A DNA stretch of 64,000 nucleotides from Micrococcus porci (lineage in GTDB: Bacteria; Actinomycetota; Actinomycetes; Actinomycetales; Micrococcaceae): NCBI RefSeq assembly GCF_020097155.1, contig NZ_CP083691.1, positions 124,001-188,000 of the forward strand. The letters are read 5' to 3'. The notes below the pieces were generated by a model that saw nothing but the letters and a program-made list of their open reading frames with translations, searched no databases and had not been told where the DNA came from. The translations under genes and the position numbers were made by a program. This document shows, piece by piece, positions 26,552 through 35,605 of the stretch. Within the stretch, counting starts at the first letter, position 1; the number at the start of each line of letters is the position of its first letter.

Positions 26552-27742
26552 ATGAGCATCCCTCTCAGCGTCTTCGACCCCGTGCTGCTGCCGGCCGAGA
26601 CCGATCCCCGCGAGGCGATCGACGACGCACGCACGCTGGCGGCCGCCGCCGACGCCCTCGGCTACCGGCGCCTCTGGCACGGCGAGCACCACCTGAACCC
26701 CGGGGTGCTGGGGTCGAACCCGGCACTGACCCTCGCCCTGGTCGGCCCCGTCACCCAGCACATCCGGCTGGGGTCGGCGGCGTCGTTGGTGGGGCCGCGC
26801 ACCCCGCTGGTCCTGGCCGAGGACTTCGGGCTGCTCGCCGCGGCCTTCCCCGGCCGGATCGACCTCGGCCTGGGCCGCGCCGCAGCCCCCGGCGGTCCGC
26901 CGCCGGGCACCCGGGCCGAGACCCCGACGGGCGACGGCGGACCCGCACAGGACCCGCAGCGTGAACCCGCCGGAGCCGGCGCCTCCTCCGGCCAGGACCC
27001 CGCCGCCGGTCCGAGCGAGGTCGACGGCGTGGTGATCCCCGCCGCCCCGGACCTGTCCGCGGCCCTCGGCTCTCCGCTGCGCGCGGCCTCCCGGGCCCTG
27101 CTGCCCACACCGTCCACCCCGGCCCTCGACTACGGGGCCCAGGTGGACCTGCTGCTGGGCCTGCTGGACGGGACGGCGCAGCACGACGGCGCCGCGCTGG
27201 GCCAGGTCGTCGCCCGTCCGGCGGTCGACGTCGAACCGTGGGTCCTCGGCTCCGGCCCCGGCGTCTCCGCCGAGGTCGCGGCCCGCCGCGGGCTGCGCTT
27301 CGGCGCGAACTACCACGTCAGCCCCGCCGGCACCGTCGCCGCCGTCCGCCGGTACCGGGAGCTGTTCCGCCCCTCGCCCGAGGTGCCCTGTCCCGTGGTG
27401 TCCGTCTCCGCCGAGGTCCTGATCGCAGACACCGCCGCCGAAGCCCGCCGACGGGCCAGCGGCTACGCCGCGTGGGTGCTGTCGATCCGCTCCGGCGCCG
27501 GCGCGGTCCCCTACCCCTCGCCCGCGCACCCCGAGCCCTCCCGCACGCCGCAGGAGGAGGCCCTGGTCGCCGACCGCCTCCAGACCCGTTTCGTCGGCAC
27601 GGCCGAGCAGGTCGCCGAACGACTCGACGCGCTGGCCCGGCTCACCGGAGCGGACGAGCTGCTCATCAGCGCCTCGGCCCACCGGGTGGAACACCGCGTC
27701 GAGACCCTGACCCGACTCGCCGAGATCTGGAGGACCGCATGA
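26552..27742 (+). CDS. LLM class flavin-dependent oxidoreductase (luciferase-like)
   Basis: A 396-aa luciferase-like monooxygenase. Family signs are LSVFDPVLLP at the start, YRRLWHGEHHLNPGV, the substrate-pocket block IRLGSAASLVG and FPGRIDLGLGRA, and the C-terminal FVGTAEQVAERLDAL. A Gly/Pro/Ala-rich insert of about 45 residues (112-160) is unusual and looks like a linker. It is first gene of a seven-gene operon, with AGGAGGA (about 26541-26547) before ATG 26552, and ends in an ATGA overlap with the next gene. The role in organosulfur attack is inferred from context. Confidence 0.8.
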   Translation: MSIPLSVFDPVLLPAETDPREAIDDARTLAAAADALGYRRLWHGEHHLNPGVLGSNPALTLALVGPVTQHIRLGSAASLVGPRTPLVLAEDFGLLAAAFPGRIDLGLGRAAAPGGPPPGTRAETPTGDGGPAQDPQREPAGAGASSGQDPAAGPSEVDGVVIPAAPDLSAALGSPLRAASRALLPTPSTPALDYGAQVDLLLGLLDGTAQHDGAALGQVVARPAVDVEPWVLGSGPGVSAEVAARRGLRFGANYHVSPAGTVAAVRRYRELFRPSPEVPCPVVSVSAEVLIADTAAEARRRASGYAAWVLSIRSGAGAVPYPSPAHPEPSRTPQEEALVADRLQTRFVGTAEQVAERLDALARLTGADELLISASAHRVEHRVETLTRLAEIWRTA

Positions 27743-28809
27743 GCACCCCCACGCCCACCCTGGGCATCGCCCTGACCACCCAGACCCCCGCCGACGCCCG
27801 CGGCCACTGGACCCGGCTGTCCCAGGCCCTGGAGGAGACGAGCCTGGACTGGGCCGTCCTCACCGACCCGCTCGGCACCGCCCCGCAGGCGGGGACGCAC
27901 CGGATCGACGCCGTCCTCGCGGCCTGCTGGACGGCCACCCGCACGCACCGGATCGGCCTGGTCCCGGAGGTCACCACCACCCACACCGAGCCGTTCCACG
28001 TGTCCATCGGGCTGGCCACCCTCGACCACGTCTCCCACGGCCGGGCCGGCTGGCTCGCGACCGTCTCCGCCGCGCCGGAGGTCTCCGCCCTGTTCGGCCG
28101 CCGCCGGCACCCGGCCGAACGGACCCCGGGGCTGCAGGCGTCGCGGGTGGACCTCGAGCTGTGGGAGGAGCTGCAGGACGCGGTGGCCGCCGTCCGCGAC
28201 CTCTGGGAGAGCTGGGAGCCCGACGCCGAGATCCGGGACATCGCCACCGGCCGGTTCATCGACCGCGAGCGTGTGCACCACGTCGACGTCGAGGCCGAGC
28301 GGTTCAGCGTGCGCGGCCCCTCCATCACCCCGCGGCCGCCCCAGGGCCGGCTCCCCGTGCTGGTGGAGGCCGCAGGACCGGCCGGCCTGGAGGCTGCCCG
28401 CCGCACCGCCGACGTCGTCCTGCTCCCCGCCGCCGAGGTCGGCCGCACGGACGCCGCGCGGCTGCCGGATCGGCGTCGACGAGGCGCCACCCCGGCCGTG
28501 CCCGTGGAGCCGACGCGCATCGTCGCCGACGTGACGCTCGAGGGCGACGGCGCCCGCGTGGCCGACGCCGTCCGTCACGCGCTGCAGGCCGGCGCCGACG
28601 GCGCGCGCCTGGTCCCGAACCCCACCGCCGACCCGTTCGACGCCCTCGCACTGGCCGCGGACGTCCACGACCGCCTCGACGACATCCGGCCGCCGGACAC
28701 CGGCACGGTGCCCCTGCGCGAATGCCTGGGCCTCGCCCCCGCCCTCAGCCCCTGGCGACACCCCGAGGACCCCACCGCCCGACCGACCGACGAGGAGGCC
28801 ACCGCATGA
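27739..28809 (+). CDS. LLM class flavin-dependent monooxygenase, divergent short form
   Basis: A 356-aa luciferase-like protein with TLGIALTTQTPADARGHW at the start, GLVPEVTTTHTEPFHVSIGL, LDHVSHGRAGWLATV and, late, ADGARLVPNPTADPFDALA. It is shorter and less conserved than its neighbours; the pocket segment after GRAGW lacks the NVVTSP motif of the NtaA group. It may form a heteromeric partner or act on a different intermediate. ATGA overlaps at both ends show tight co-translation. Confidence 0.75.
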   Translation: MSTPTPTLGIALTTQTPADARGHWTRLSQALEETSLDWAVLTDPLGTAPQAGTHRIDAVLAACWTATRTHRIGLVPEVTTTHTEPFHVSIGLATLDHVSHGRAGWLATVSAAPEVSALFGRRRHPAERTPGLQASRVDLELWEELQDAVAAVRDLWESWEPDAEIRDIATGRFIDRERVHHVDVEAERFSVRGPSITPRPPQGRLPVLVEAAGPAGLEAARRTADVVLLPAAEVGRTDAARLPDRRRRGATPAVPVEPTRIVADVTLEGDGARVADAVRHALQAGADGARLVPNPTADPFDALALAADVHDRLDDIRPPDTGTVPLRECLGLAPALSPWRHPEDPTARPTDEEATA

Positions 28810-30152
28810 CCGGCACCCACCCCTCCACCCCCCGTCCGCGCACCGCCGACCGTCAGCTCATCCTGGGCGCCCACTTCCCCGGCGTGAACAACACCACGGT
28901 CTGGAGCGACCCGGAGTCCGGGAGCCAGATCGCCCCCGAGTCCTTCATCCGCTTCGCCGAGATCGCCGAACGGGGCCGCCTCGACTTCATCTTCCTCGCC
29001 GAAGGGCTGCGGCTGCGCGAGCAGCGCGGGCTTCTGCATGACCTCGACGTGGTGGGCCGGCCGGCGACCCTGCCGATCCTCGCCGCGCTCGCGGCCGCCA
29101 CCGAGCACATCGGGCTGATCGGCACGCTCAGCACCACCTACAACGAGCCCTACGAACTCGCCCGGCAGCTCGCCGGACTCGACGCCCTCTCCGGCGGGCG
29201 CGCAGGCTGGAACGTCGTCACGAGCCCGGACGCCTTCACCGGGGAGAACTTCCGACGCGGCGGCTACCTGCCCCGCGAGCGGCGCTACCAGCACGCCGGC
29301 GAGTTCCTCGCCACAGCCCAGCAGATCTGGGACGCCGCGTCCGGCCGACCGCCCCACGTCGACGTCGACGTCGAGGACTTCAGCGTGCACGGGACCGTCG
29401 ACGCCCCCGCCCCCGTCCACGGCAGGCCCGTGATCCTCCAGGCGGGGGACTCGGATGAGGGGCGCGATCTGGCCGCCCGGGAGGCGGACGCGGTGTTCAC
29501 CCGCCACGGAGACTGGGAGGCAGGACAGGAGTTCACGGCCGACATGCGCCGTCGTGCGGCCGCCGCCGGACGCCCCGACGGGGCCGTCCGCGTCCTGCCC
29601 GGCGTCACGGTCGTGGTCGGGGACACGGACGAGGAGGCGGCGGCGGAGGCCGAGCAGATCCGCCGCGCCCAGGTCAGCGGTGCCACGGCGGTGCTCACCC
29701 TGGAACGGATCTGGAACCGCGACCTCTCCGGATGGGACCCGGACGGCCCGCTGCCGGACGTCGAGCCCGTCCTGGAGGACACGGGCCTGTCCCAGGGCCG
29801 GGTGCGGCATGTGGCGGACCCGCATGCGGAGGTCGCCCGACTGCGGGAGATCTCGCAGCGGCAGGGGCTGACCCTGCGCGAGACGGTGATCGCCACCGGG
29901 CAGCGACAGGACTTCGTCGGCTCGCCGGAGACCGTGGCGCAGGAGCTGATACGGCACGTCGAGCACGACGTCTGCGACGGCTTCATCCTGATCCCCCACC
30001 TCACGCCGGGCGGCCTCGAGCCGTTCGTGGACCGGGTGGTTCCGCTGTTGCAGGAGCGCGGGGCCCTGCGCACCGACTATCCGGAGGACGGCGGCGGGCT
30101 GCGCGGTCTGCTGGGCGCCGCCGTCCACCCCACCGCAGGGAGGGCATCATGA
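28806..30152 (+). CDS. LLM flavin-dependent monooxygenase, NtaA/SnaA/DszA family
   Basis: A 448-aa FMNH2-dependent monooxygenase. Signatures are ILGAHFPGVNNTTVWSDP, FIRFAEIAERGRLDFIFLAE, LSGGRAGWNVVTSPDAFTGE and VILQAGDSDEGRDLAA. This group includes DszA, the sulfonate-ester enzymes SeuABC of Corynebacterium and nitrilotriacetate monooxygenase, all needing a separate flavin reductase. No reductase gene is in the operon. The third of three LLM genes joined by 4-base overlaps, it overlaps the importer's binding-protein gene in the same way. Confidence 0.85.
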   Translation: MTGTHPSTPRPRTADRQLILGAHFPGVNNTTVWSDPESGSQIAPESFIRFAEIAERGRLDFIFLAEGLRLREQRGLLHDLDVVGRPATLPILAALAAATEHIGLIGTLSTTYNEPYELARQLAGLDALSGGRAGWNVVTSPDAFTGENFRRGGYLPRERRYQHAGEFLATAQQIWDAASGRPPHVDVDVEDFSVHGTVDAPAPVHGRPVILQAGDSDEGRDLAAREADAVFTRHGDWEAGQEFTADMRRRAAAAGRPDGAVRVLPGVTVVVGDTDEEAAAEAEQIRRAQVSGATAVLTLERIWNRDLSGWDPDGPLPDVEPVLEDTGLSQGRVRHVADPHAEVARLREISQRQGLTLRETVIATGQRQDFVGSPETVAQELIRHVEHDVCDGFILIPHLTPGGLEPFVDRVVPLLQERGALRTDYPEDGGGLRGLLGAAVHPTAGRAS

Positions 30153-31807
30153 GCCGACCGCCGCATCCGGCGCGGCGCCGCCGCCGGGCCCTGCGCGTGT
30201 CCGTCGCCGCCGCGGCGGCGCTGGTGCTGGCCTCCGGCGCGGCCGCCGTCGCTCTTCCCACCGGCCCGGACGGGCCGTCGGACGGGCAGGTCCTGCGCGT
30301 CGCGCTCGGCTCGGACCAGGGCTGCCTGGACCCGCAGCAGGTCTCCTCGAACGACTCCATCTACGTGGCCCGGCAGGTCGCCGACTCGCTCACGGACCAG
30401 GACCCGGAGACCGGGCAGATCGTTCCGTGGCTGGCCGAACGCTGGGAGGTCTCCGAGGACGCCCGGGCCTACACCTTCACGCTCCGCGACGGGGTGACGT
30501 TCTCCGACGGCACCCCGGTGGACTCCGAGGCGGTCGCCGCGAATCTGGACAGCCTCGCCGAAGGTCTGGGCCCCCGGGCGTCCCTCGCCACCGGCTACCT
30601 GGCCGGCTACGCCGAGACCGACGTCCACGACGCGCGCACCTTCACCGTGCGCTTCCACCGGCCCACCGTGCAGTTCCTGCAGGCCACCTCCACCGTCTCC
30701 CTGGCCGTTGTCTCCCCGGCGAGCATCGCCGCCGGCGCAGAGCAGCGGTGCGCCGGCGTGGTGGGTTCCGGGCCCTTCGTGGTGGACGCCTACTCCCCCG
30801 GCGCGGGCTCCACCCTGTCCCGGCGCGACGACTACGCCTGGGGGTCGAGTCTCTGGAAGGAGACGGGCCGGGCCGGAGTGGACCGGGTGGAGTTCTCCAT
30901 CGTCCAGGAGTCCGGGGTCCGGGCGGGGCTGCTGCAGTCGGACCAGGTCGACCTGATCGGTTCGATCGCCCCGCAGGACGAGGACCCGCTGGCCGCCTCC
31001 GGGGCGCGCCTGCTGCAGCGGGCCAACCCCGGCACCCCGTTCGGGCTGCTGCTGAACCACGAACACGAGCCCTTCACCGACCCCCGCGTCCGGCAGGCGG
31101 TCTCGGCCGCCCTGGACCGGCAGGAGATCGTGGACGTCGCGTTCTTCCGGGACTCGCAGCCGGCCACCAGCATGGTCTCCCGGACCACTCCGGGCTACGC
31201 CGACCTGTCCGGGCGGCTGCAGCACGACCCGCAGCGGGCCGCCGCCGCGCTCCAGGAGGCCGGCTACACCCGCGACCCGGACGGGTACTGGACCAAGGAC
31301 GGGACGCCGCTGACGTTCACCGTGACCTGGTCCGCGGTCTCCCCGCACAACGCGCCCGCCCTCGAGATGCTCCAACAGCAGCTGGACGACGCCGGGATCC
31401 GGGTGCGGCTGCGGGAGATCTCGACCGATCAGGCCGGCCAGATCCTGGCCGAGAGCGACTTCGACGCGTTCTGGACCAACACGACCCGGGCCGACGTGGA
31501 CATCCTGCGCACCAGCTACCACACGGGCCTGGCGAACCGCAGCAACGCCGCCGCCTCGCCCACCGACGGGCTCCTCGAACAGATCGACGCCACCACGGAC
31601 TCCGCCGCCCGTGACCGGCTGGCCGCCCGCGCCCAGGACGAGCTGCTGACCTCGCTGCCGGTCATCCCTGTGGCCGAGCTGGACACCCAGCTGGCCGCCC
31701 GTCCCGAGGTGTCCGGCGTCCTGTTCGACTCCGGCTCCCGCCTCATCCTGCACGACGCCCGGGTGGACGCGGAACAGAAGGAACAGAAGGAACAGGAGGA
31801 GCACTGA
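30149..31807 (+). CDS. ABC importer substrate-binding protein, peptide/opine/nickel family 5
   Basis: Extracytoplasmic solute receptor of 552 aa. A basic start (ARRRRRALRVSVAAAAALVLA) leads into one hydrophobic segment. The mature domain has QVLRVALGSDQGCLDPQ, WEVSEDARAYTFTLRDGVTFSDGTPV, and FGLLLNHEHEPFTDPRVRQAVSAALDR, the SBP_bac_5 signature. Unlike most Gram-positive receptors it has no lipobox cysteine, so it may stay attached by an uncleaved signal anchor or be released. The C-terminus is a Glu/Gln/Lys repeat (EQKEQKEQEEH). The ligand is inferred to be an organosulfur compound from the linked monooxygenases. Confidence 0.85.
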   Translation: MSRPPHPARRRRRALRVSVAAAAALVLASGAAAVALPTGPDGPSDGQVLRVALGSDQGCLDPQQVSSNDSIYVARQVADSLTDQDPETGQIVPWLAERWEVSEDARAYTFTLRDGVTFSDGTPVDSEAVAANLDSLAEGLGPRASLATGYLAGYAETDVHDARTFTVRFHRPTVQFLQATSTVSLAVVSPASIAAGAEQRCAGVVGSGPFVVDAYSPGAGSTLSRRDDYAWGSSLWKETGRAGVDRVEFSIVQESGVRAGLLQSDQVDLIGSIAPQDEDPLAASGARLLQRANPGTPFGLLLNHEHEPFTDPRVRQAVSAALDRQEIVDVAFFRDSQPATSMVSRTTPGYADLSGRLQHDPQRAAAALQEAGYTRDPDGYWTKDGTPLTFTVTWSAVSPHNAPALEMLQQQLDDAGIRVRLREISTDQAGQILAESDFDAFWTNTTRADVDILRTSYHTGLANRSNAAASPTDGLLEQIDATTDSAARDRLAARAQDELLTSLPVIPVAELDTQLAARPEVSGVLFDSGSRLILHDARVDAEQKEQKEQEEH

Positions 31808-31808
31808 C

Positions 31809-32753
31809 ATGGCCCGCCGCATCCTGCTGCGCCTGGCGCTCGCGCTCGCCGTCCTGCTCGGCGCCTACACGGCCGCCTTCCTGATCCTGTACGTGATGCC
31901 CGGAGACCCGGTGACCGCCATGGCCGCCGGCGGCCTCGAGGCCGGCGCGATCTCCGACGCCGACCTGCAGGCGCTGCGGGCCGAGCACGGGCTGGACCGC
32001 CCTCTGCCGGTCCAGTACCTGTCCCAGCTCGCGGCCGCGGTCACCGGAGACCTCGGCACCTCCGTCCAGACCGGGCAACCGGTGACGGAGGCGATCCTCG
32101 ACCGGCTGCCGACCACGCTGCGGCTGGCCTGGGCCGCGCTGCTGGTGGCGGTCGTCGCCGGACCGGCGATCGCCCTGGTCGCCGCGGGGACCCGCCGCCG
32201 CTGGGTCCGTGCCACGGCGTCGGCGATCCCTGCCCTCGGCGCCGCCCTGCCGACCTTCTGGACCGGGCTGCTGCTGGTGCAGGTGTTCAGCTTCGGCCTC
32301 GGCTGGCTGCCGGCGCTGGGCGACGACGGCCTCGCCGGCCTGGTCATGCCGGCCCTGACCCTCGGGCTGCCGCTGTCCGCGCTCATCGCCCAGGTCATGC
32401 TCCGTGCCCTCGACGAGTCCGGCACCCAGGAGTACGTGGAGACGGCGCTGGCATCCGGGCAGTCCCGGCGGCGCGTGCTCATCACCCACATGCTGCCCAA
32501 CGCGGCGCTGCCCACGCTGGCCATGCTCGGCGTCATCACGGGGAACGTCGTGGCCGGCGCCGTGGTGGTGGAGACGGTCTTCTCCCGCCCCGGCGTGGGC
32601 CAGCTGACCGTCCAGGCCGTCACCGCGCAGGACCTGCCGGTGGTCCTGGGGGTGGTGCTGCTCAGCTCCCTGGTGTTCGTCCTCGTCACCCTCACCGTGG
32701 ACCTCCTCTCCCCCCTCCTGGACCCGCGCGTCGGCCCCGCCGGCGCCGTGTGA
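31809..32753 (+). CDS. ABC importer permease, DppB-like
   Basis: A 314-aa inner-membrane protein. The family start is LLRLALALAVLLGAYTAAFL followed by VMPGDPV, and the late segment VVVETVFSRPGVGQLTVQAV is diagnostic of DppB/OppB permeases. About six spans. The ATG starts one base after the receptor gene's stop codon. It pairs with the DppC-like permease that follows. Confidence 0.9.
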   Translation: MARRILLRLALALAVLLGAYTAAFLILYVMPGDPVTAMAAGGLEAGAISDADLQALRAEHGLDRPLPVQYLSQLAAAVTGDLGTSVQTGQPVTEAILDRLPTTLRLAWAALLVAVVAGPAIALVAAGTRRRWVRATASAIPALGAALPTFWTGLLLVQVFSFGLGWLPALGDDGLAGLVMPALTLGLPLSALIAQVMLRALDESGTQEYVETALASGQSRRRVLITHMLPNAALPTLAMLGVITGNVVAGAVVVETVFSRPGVGQLTVQAVTAQDLPVVLGVVLLSSLVFVLVTLTVDLLSPLLDPRVGPAGAV

Positions 32754-32786
32754 CCGGCGTCCCGCCCTCCCAGAAAGGCCTCGTCC

Positions 32787-33671
32787 ATGACCTCCGCCCC
32801 CGCTGTCGCCGCCGAGCCGACGCCGGCCGCCTCCGCCACCCCGTCGGACCCCGCGGGCGCGCGGCGCCGTGCACGGCCCCGGCTGGGCCTGCTGCTGAGT
32901 GCAGGCTTCCTGGTGGTGGTGCTCCTCGCCGCCCTGTTCCCCTCCCTGTTGGCCCCCGGCGACCCGTTCGCCGGCGCCAGCGGCGCCACCCTCGAGCCGC
33001 CGGGGCCGGGGCACTGGTTGGGCACCGACCACCTCGGCCGGGACCTCTACACCCGCGTGGTCCACGGGACGGGCCTGACGGTCGCCACGGCGGCCGCCGC
33101 CGTCGCCGGGGCCCTGGTCGTCGGCGGCACCCTGGGCCTGGCCTCCGGCTATGTCGGCGGAGTGGCGGACACCCTGCTGATGCGTGTGGTGGACGTGCTG
33201 CTGTCCATCCCGTCCCTGCTGCTGTCGCTCGCCGTGGTGGCCGGCCTCGGCTTCGGACCGGTGCAGGTGGCGGTGGCCGTGGGCATCGGGTCGGTCGCGT
33301 CCTTCGCCCGCATCGGCCGGGCCCAGGCGCTGCGCATCAGCCAGGCGCCGTTCGTCGAGGCCGCCCCGTCCTTCGGCACCCGGCGCATCCTCGTCCTGCT
33401 GCACCACGTGGTCCCGAACGCCGTCGGCCCGCTGGTGTCCCTGGCCGTCCTGGAGTTCGGCTCCGCACTGCTGGCCGTGTCCGCGCTGAGCTTCCTCGGC
33501 TACGGGGAGCCCCGCCCGGCCGCCGAGTGGGGCGGGCTGATCTCGGACGGACGCAGCTACCTCGCGGTCGCCCCGTGGCTCACCGCCCTGCCCGGCCTGG
33601 TCATCGCCGCCACCGTGCTCGCGCTGCAGCAGGTGGCGACCTCGCCGGCCCCCGCGGACGCCCCCCGCTGA
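32787..33671 (+). CDS. ABC importer permease, DppC-like
   Basis: A 294-aa permease with an Ala/Pro-rich cytoplasmic N-terminus, then the family motif HWLGTDHLGRDLYTRVVHG and the EAA-type coupling loop EAAPSFGTRRILVLLHHVVPNA. The typical late motif ALSFLGYGEPRPAAEWGGLI is present. It forms the channel with the DppB-like protein. The 33-base gap before it holds an AGAAAGG ribosome site. Confidence 0.9.
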   Translation: MTSAPAVAAEPTPAASATPSDPAGARRRARPRLGLLLSAGFLVVVLLAALFPSLLAPGDPFAGASGATLEPPGPGHWLGTDHLGRDLYTRVVHGTGLTVATAAAAVAGALVVGGTLGLASGYVGGVADTLLMRVVDVLLSIPSLLLSLAVVAGLGFGPVQVAVAVGIGSVASFARIGRAQALRISQAPFVEAAPSFGTRRILVLLHHVVPNAVGPLVSLAVLEFGSALLAVSALSFLGYGEPRPAAEWGGLISDGRSYLAVAPWLTALPGLVIAATVLALQQVATSPAPADAPR

Positions 33672-33705
33672 CCGCCGCCGACCGCCCACCCGTCAGGAGT
33701 CCCCC

Positions 33706-35439
33706 ATGAGCATCCCGAAGAGCCCCACCTCGACACTCCCGTCCGCCGTCGCACCGGCCCCCGCCCTGTCGGTGCACGGGCTCGACGTCGACTACGCCGG
33801 CCGGCACGGCCAGGCCCCCGCCCTGCGCGACGTCCGCCTCGAGGTGCCCGCCGGCGGCACGCTGGCCGTCGTCGGGGAGTCCGGTTCCGGCAAGTCCACC
33901 CTGGCCCGGGTCCTGCTCGGCCTGTCCGCCGCGAACGCACGCATCCGCTCAGGCAGGATCCACGTCGCCGGGCAGACCGTGGACGCCGCGGACACGGACG
34001 CGCTGGCCCGGCTGCGCGGCCGCTGCATCGGGTTCGTCCCGCAGGACCCCGTGACCGGCCTGAACCCGGTGCGCACCATCGGCGAACAGGTGGTCGCGGC
34101 CGTCCGCACGCACACCCGCCTGCGTGTGGACGACGCCTATGGGCGGGCCGAGGCGCTGCTGGCCGAGGCCGGGGTGGACCGGCCCGGGCACCGGCTCGGA
34201 CAGTTCCCCCATGAGCTCTCCGGCGGACTGCGGCAGCGGGTGCTGATCGCCCTGGCGCTCGCCGGCGATCCGGAGGTGATCGTCGCCGACGAGCCGACCA
34301 GCGCCCTGGACGCCACTGTGCAGCAGCAGGTGCTGGACCGGCTGGGCCTGCTGCAGGAACGCACCGGCGCGGCCCTGGTGCTGATCACGCACGACCTCGC
34401 CGTCGCCGCCGGCCGGGCCGAGCGCATCGTCGTGATGCGCCAGGGACGCATCGTGGAGGCCGGGCCCGCCGAACAGATCGCGCAGTCCCCGCAGGACTCC
34501 TTCACGCGTCGGCTGGTGGCCGCCTCCCCGGGCCGCCGCCCGACGGCGCGCGTGCTCGCCGCCCCGGACGTCGAGGCCGGCCCAGGGGCGGATCCGGCGC
34601 CGGTGGTGCGGGTCCGCGGGCTGCGCCACGAGTACCCGGGCGTCCACGGGTCCGCCCCGCACGTGGCGGTGGACGGGGTGGACCTGGACATCCGGGCCGG
34701 CGAGACCCTCGCCCTGATCGGCGAGTCCGGCTCCGGGAAGACGACGACGGGCCGGCTCGTGCTCGGGCTGGAGACCGTGCGTGAGGGCTCGGTGCAGATA
34801 CGCGGCGTCGAGACGGCGGGCGTGGGCGGTCGGGCCTGGCGGCGGGCGCGTCGGCATCTGCAGACCGTGCACCAGAACCCCTTCGCCTCCCTCGACCCTC
34901 GGCAGACGGTGGAACGGATCGTCGCCGAACCCCTGCGGGCCTTCTCCGTGGGGTCCCGGACCGAACGCCGTGATCGCGTCACCGAGCTGCTGGAACGCGT
35001 CAGCCTCCCGGCCGCCACGGCCTCCCGACGTCCCGGCGAGCTCTCCGGCGGCCAGCGCCAGCGGGTGGCCATCGCCCGGGCCCTGGCCCTCGACCCCGAC
35101 GTCCTCGTCTGCGATGAGCCCACCAGCGCCCTGGACGTCTCCGTGCAGGCCCAGGTGCTCGAGCTGCTGGCCCGGCTGCAGGACGAACAGGGCCTGGCCT
35201 GCCTGTTCATCACCCACGACCTGCGCGTGGTCTGGGACATCGCCCACCGGGTGGCGGTCATGCGGGACGGCCGGATCCTGGAGACCGCGGCCACGGAACG
35301 GCTCTTCCGGGCCCCGGAGCACCCCTACACGGCGGAGCTGCTGGCCGCCGCCGGGGTTACCGCACCCCTGACGGGGACGCAGACCTCGGCCGGCACGATG
35401 ACTCCGGCGGGGGCACGGGCCCTGGTGGGCCGGCCGTGA
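33706..35439 (+). CDS. ABC importer ATPase, DppD-DppF fusion
   Basis: A 577-aa protein that carries both ATPase domains of the importer. Domain 1 has Walker A GESGSGKS (57-64), signature ELSGGLRQRVLIALAL and Walker B VIVADEPTSALD. Domain 2 has GESGSGKT (about 339-346), ELSGGQRQRVAIARAL and VLVCDEPTSALD. Each ends with the peptide-transporter C-terminal motif region (DSFTRRLVAA; HPYTAELLAAAG). Fusions of this kind are common in Actinobacteria. It is the last gene of the riboswitch-linked operon. Confidence 0.92.
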   Translation: MSIPKSPTSTLPSAVAPAPALSVHGLDVDYAGRHGQAPALRDVRLEVPAGGTLAVVGESGSGKSTLARVLLGLSAANARIRSGRIHVAGQTVDAADTDALARLRGRCIGFVPQDPVTGLNPVRTIGEQVVAAVRTHTRLRVDDAYGRAEALLAEAGVDRPGHRLGQFPHELSGGLRQRVLIALALAGDPEVIVADEPTSALDATVQQQVLDRLGLLQERTGAALVLITHDLAVAAGRAERIVVMRQGRIVEAGPAEQIAQSPQDSFTRRLVAASPGRRPTARVLAAPDVEAGPGADPAPVVRVRGLRHEYPGVHGSAPHVAVDGVDLDIRAGETLALIGESGSGKTTTGRLVLGLETVREGSVQIRGVETAGVGGRAWRRARRHLQTVHQNPFASLDPRQTVERIVAEPLRAFSVGSRTERRDRVTELLERVSLPAATASRRPGELSGGQRQRVAIARALALDPDVLVCDEPTSALDVSVQAQVLELLARLQDEQGLACLFITHDLRVVWDIAHRVAVMRDGRILETAATERLFRAPEHPYTAELLAAAGVTAPLTGTQTSAGTMTPAGARALVGRP

Positions 35440-35446
35440 CGGCCGG
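35430..35446 (+). terminator. Short palindrome at the end of the importer operon
   Basis: ccggccgt (35430-35437) pairs with acggccgg (35439-35446) across one base; the stem includes the stop codon. It is a weak terminator candidate. Confidence 0.3.
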
Positions 35447-35605
35447 TCGGGCCGGGAGCGGCGGCGCCCCCGGTGTGACGCCCGTGTGACCCCTCCGGCG
35501 CCGGCGGCCGGACGGACGCGCGGCCGACCGGGCCCGCGGTGGTCTACTGGCATCCGTGTCCGTCCGGCGCCGACACCGACGACGAAGCGACGATGGGAGC
35601 CCTCC

